Shown in pieces: positions 6,411-7,834 of a DNA stretch of 7,834 nucleotides (positions within the stretch are counted from its first letter, which is position 1; every line of letters begins with the position of its first letter). Under the pieces are notes generated by a model, which did no database searches, had not been told where the DNA came from, and worked only from the letters and a program-made list of their open reading frames with translations. The stretch covers positions 1 to 7,834 of the forward strand of contig JAGORY010000048.1 in assembly GCA_018062585.1 (NCBI GenBank), written 5' to 3'. The translations under genes were made by a program, and so were the position numbers. The DNA comes from Candidatus Peribacteraceae bacterium. Lineage in GTDB: Bacteria > Patescibacteriota > Gracilibacteria > Peribacterales > Peribacteraceae.

Positions 6411-6595
6411 AGAGTAAGTGGTCACTGACTCTAAAAAGTAAAAACTTATCCTACCTCAACAGGAGCGGGTTTCTACCCGCGTGCGGCGAGTTTCAGCAAT
6501 GATCGGCAAACGCAGGAAGAATCCTGCTCCTGTAGGTGGAAGTGACTTCCTCGGTCAAAAGAAGCCTTATTGCAGGGTCAGTGAGCAGTTACTTT
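6411..6595. repeat. Imperfect inverted repeat bounding a 185-bp intergenic element
   Basis: The 19-bp segment at 6411-6429 matches the complement of 6577-6595 at 16 of 19 positions, with a perfect 8-bp core TCACTGAC/GTCAGTGA. The right arm covers the end of rmuC, including two bases of its TAA stop; the left arm ends eight bases from the leader promoter. Inside lie the REP-like pair and a short palindrome GGAAGTGACTTCC (6538-6550). It could be a miniature mobile element with terminal repeats or an mRNA 3'-end structure of rmuC. No target-site duplication was recognised. Confidence 0.42.
6453..6537. repeat. REP-like pair in inverted orientation (BIME-like element)
   Basis: Two related 32-nt units face opposite ways: 6459-6490 on the plus strand and 6533-6502 on the minus strand. 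Each begins ACAGGAGC, forms a 6-bp hairpin with a TTCT loop, and continues GCGT. They agree at 24 of 32 positions. The four differences inside the hairpin form two compensated base pairs (stem GCGGGT/ACCCGC versus GCAGGA/TCCTGC), so folding has been preserved. The units also pair with each other: ACAGGA with TCCTGT, extended by ACCT/AGGT across a 2-base bulge. The architecture is that of REP/BIME elements spread by RAYT (TnpA-REP) transposases, and the AGGAGCGGG start resembles Pseudomonas REPs. No RAYT gene is in the window. Confidence 0.65.
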
Positions 6596-7769
6596 ACAGA
6601 AGTCTCTGAGAGATCACGGACTGAGCGGCGTCGAGCATTTTCTTGGACACCGCAGGCTTCGGGGACGCGAGGGAAGCGATTTCGCTGTTCTGTGCAGTGA
6701 GTGACGAGGCGAGCCGCTTGATCTCGGTCGGGGAGTACGCGTTCAGGGTTTTCTCTTTACTCTTTTGCTCCACTTCGGCCGCGAGTTCCGGATCTGTCTG
6801 CTGCATGCGGGCTAAGACTTCGATGCCGCGCTTCGTTGTGAGGAGCGACGTCGCACTCGTCATGTTGATCTGCGTCTGCATTTCGGCGAGTGCGTTAATG
6901 ATGTTCTCGCGCTTCTGGGGATCCAGGGTTTCTGCAAGTTCGTACGTCGAGATGCGCTTAAGAGACGCAAGAATAGGGGAGAGAGCCTCGCGGGAAACGA
7001 CGTAGAAGGTGAACTTATCTTTGGCGTAGACGAGTTTCTTGAGCTCGACGACCGCTTCTGTGGGCACCACGAGGAATATATGGGGATAGATCTTGTCGCT
7101 CTTCTTCATTTTCTCAGCCGTCTTCTTCACTTGGTCGTCGATGTACGTCTGGAGGCTCTGGGCCTTGCTCACTTTGGCATCGAAGACGACGTACTGACCG
7201 AGGAAGTCTATGAGAAAGTCAGGCTTCAGCGAACCATCAAAGTCCTCGGGGAGACTGTTATTGCTGTAGGACGTGAACTGCAGGTGCGGCTGCTTGCAGA
7301 GATCCACGAGAGTCGAGATGACCGATACTTCATGATCGTTCCACAGTCGGTCGCGCTCCTCTTCGGCTAGCTCCTTTGCTTTAACCTCATTCTCAAGCAC
7401 ACGCTGACGCTCCTCCTTTAATGCGCGTTCGGCTGCGTCGATCTTTTCAAGTCCTCGGGCGTGTTCTTTTTCCTGCTGCTCACGCTTCGTCTCCATCTTC
7501 GTGAGCGTGCTCTGCAGATTGTCGCGCTCTTTCTCGATGGACTGAATCTTAGCTTTCGCCTGCGTGAGCTCGGCGTACATTTGTTTATTCGCACCGGTGA
7601 GTTTGTTGTGCTCAGCTTTTTCGATTTCTACCTCATTCTCGAGCTTTGCGATCTCTTTGCTCCAGTCGCGCGCGTCGGTTGCAACGGTCGGACGCTTCAG
7701 AAGCACAGCGAACATGCCCGCGAATCCGAGGACGACGACGATGCCTAAGGCGATCTCAAATCCGTTCAT
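6594..7769 (-). CDS. rmuC: RmuC-family DNA recombination protein
   Basis: RmuC proteins limit recombination at inverted repeats and carry a PD-(D/E)XK nuclease-like fold; biochemical activity is poorly defined. The 391-residue protein has an N-terminal membrane anchor (about 5-24), a long charged coiled coil (about 35-145) and the RmuC domain (about 146-275). The latter contains the nuclease-like core KPDFLIDFLGQYVVFDAKV (182-200, key D184, D198 and K200) and SLQTYIDDQVKKTAEKM (205-221). A helical, Lys/Glu/Ala-rich tail follows. It is somewhat shorter than E. coli RmuC. The ATG at 7769 opens directly into the membrane anchor. There is no Shine-Dalgarno site; a -10-like TATCAT ends six bases upstream, suggesting a leaderless message. 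Its stop codon touches the inverted-repeat element at 6411-6595. Family assignment is confident; nuclease activity is not shown by sequence. Confidence 0.92.
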   Translation of the reverse strand: MNGFEIALGIVVVLGFAGMFAVLLKRPTVATDARDWSKEIAKLENEVEIEKAEHNKLTGANKQMYAELTQAKAKIQSIEKERDNLQSTLTKMETKREQQEKEHARGLEKIDAAERALKEERQRVLENEVKAKELAEEERDRLWNDHEVSVISTLVDLCKQPHLQFTSYSNNSLPEDFDGSLKPDFLIDFLGQYVVFDAKVSKAQSLQTYIDDQVKKTAEKMKKSDKIYPHIFLVVPTEAVVELKKLVYAKDKFTFYVVSREALSPILASLKRISTYELAETLDPQKRENIINALAEMQTQINMTSATSLLTTKRGIEVLARMQQTDPELAAEVEQKSKEKTLNAYSPTEIKRLASSLTAQNSEIASLASPKPAVSKKMLDAAQSVISQRLL

Positions 7770-7775
7770 GGCCGG

Positions 7776-7803
7776 ATGATACCACAGGGTGGACGGTCGT
7801 CCA
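7776..7803 (-). promoter_or_regulatory. Candidate leaderless promoter of rmuC
   Basis: On the minus strand TATCAT (7781-7776, 5 of 6 to TATAAT) lies 16 bp downstream of TGGACG (7803-7798, 4 of 6 to TTGACA). The expected transcription start coincides with the A of the rmuC ATG at 7769. The -35 is weak, so confidence rests on the -10 and on the absence of a Shine-Dalgarno. Confidence 0.42.
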
Positions 7804-7804
7804 C
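7789..7804. repeat. Perfect 7-bp inverted repeat overlapping the rmuC -35 region
   Basis: GTGGACG and CGTCCAC flank a central GT, giving a 16-bp dyad that covers the proposed -35 of rmuC. It could be an operator for a dimeric repressor. Read on the plus strand it is followed by TATTTTC, so a weak terminator of rightward transcription is the other reading. No plus-strand gene is seen immediately to its left. Confidence 0.5.
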
Positions 7805-7834
7805 TATTTTCATGGTTTTTGGCTTTCTGGAGCG

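Noticed and set aside
6453..6537. Cloverleaf-like folding suggesting a tRNA
   Set aside because: There is an outer stem with three inner hairpins, but no T-loop consensus, no plausible anticodon arm of correct size and no CCA context. The symmetric repeat explains the folding better.
7805..7834. Possible gene starting ATG at 7812 on plus, or a minus-strand frame running from the right edge into the rmuC start
   Set aside because: Only 7 to 25 codons are visible, with no ribosome site or recognisable sequence; the window edge prevents a call.

Overview
The window looks like a moderately GC-rich bacterial chromosome segment, most plausibly from a Patescibacteria/CPR-type lineage. That is an inference from the compact layout, the near absence of convincing Shine-Dalgarno sites, and a secreted SLH-domain protein with a long poly-serine linker. 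TGA is a normal stop here (rsmA ends with it), so the UGA-recoding Gracilibacteria/Absconditabacteria are unlikely. There is no phage, plasmid or classical IS gene. The named genes are housekeeping; the unusual material is between them.

Layout. Minus strand, 1-1744: rsmA (16S rRNA dimethyltransferase) followed by comEC (DNA-uptake channel, running off the left edge), joined by an ATGA stop/start overlap. Plus strand, 1790-3436: an exported protein with N-terminal SLH domains, a serine linker and two beta-rich domains. A 95-bp convergent gap (3437-3531) is filled by tandem GTAG-type heptamers facing each other as an inverted repeat. Minus strand, 3532-5784: a PcrA/UvrD-type helicase. Minus strand, 5838-6245: a 135-residue protein of unknown function. 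Minus strand, 6594-7769: an RmuC-like protein.

The stretch 6246-6593 is not empty. Read on the minus strand it holds, in order: a large inverted-repeat element containing a head-to-head REP-like pair with compensatory stem changes; a candidate promoter (TTGACT, 16 bp, TAGGAT); a 16-codon ORF encoding MLLNLVTVVVVVVPQG; a candidate antiterminator stem starting right after its stop codon; and a strong intrinsic terminator (6 bp stem, T-tract) ending 13 nt before the start of the 135-residue gene. This has the complete logic of ribosome-mediated transcription attenuation sensing valine (or leucine/valine) supply, but it sits upstream of an unknown protein and the helicase gene instead of ilv/leu genes.

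How the genes may work together: RmuC-like protein, PcrA/UvrD helicase and ComEC all touch DNA repair, recombination or uptake, but only rsmA-comEC is clearly one transcription unit. The 135-residue gene and the helicase gene are close enough (53 bp) to be one unit under the attenuator.
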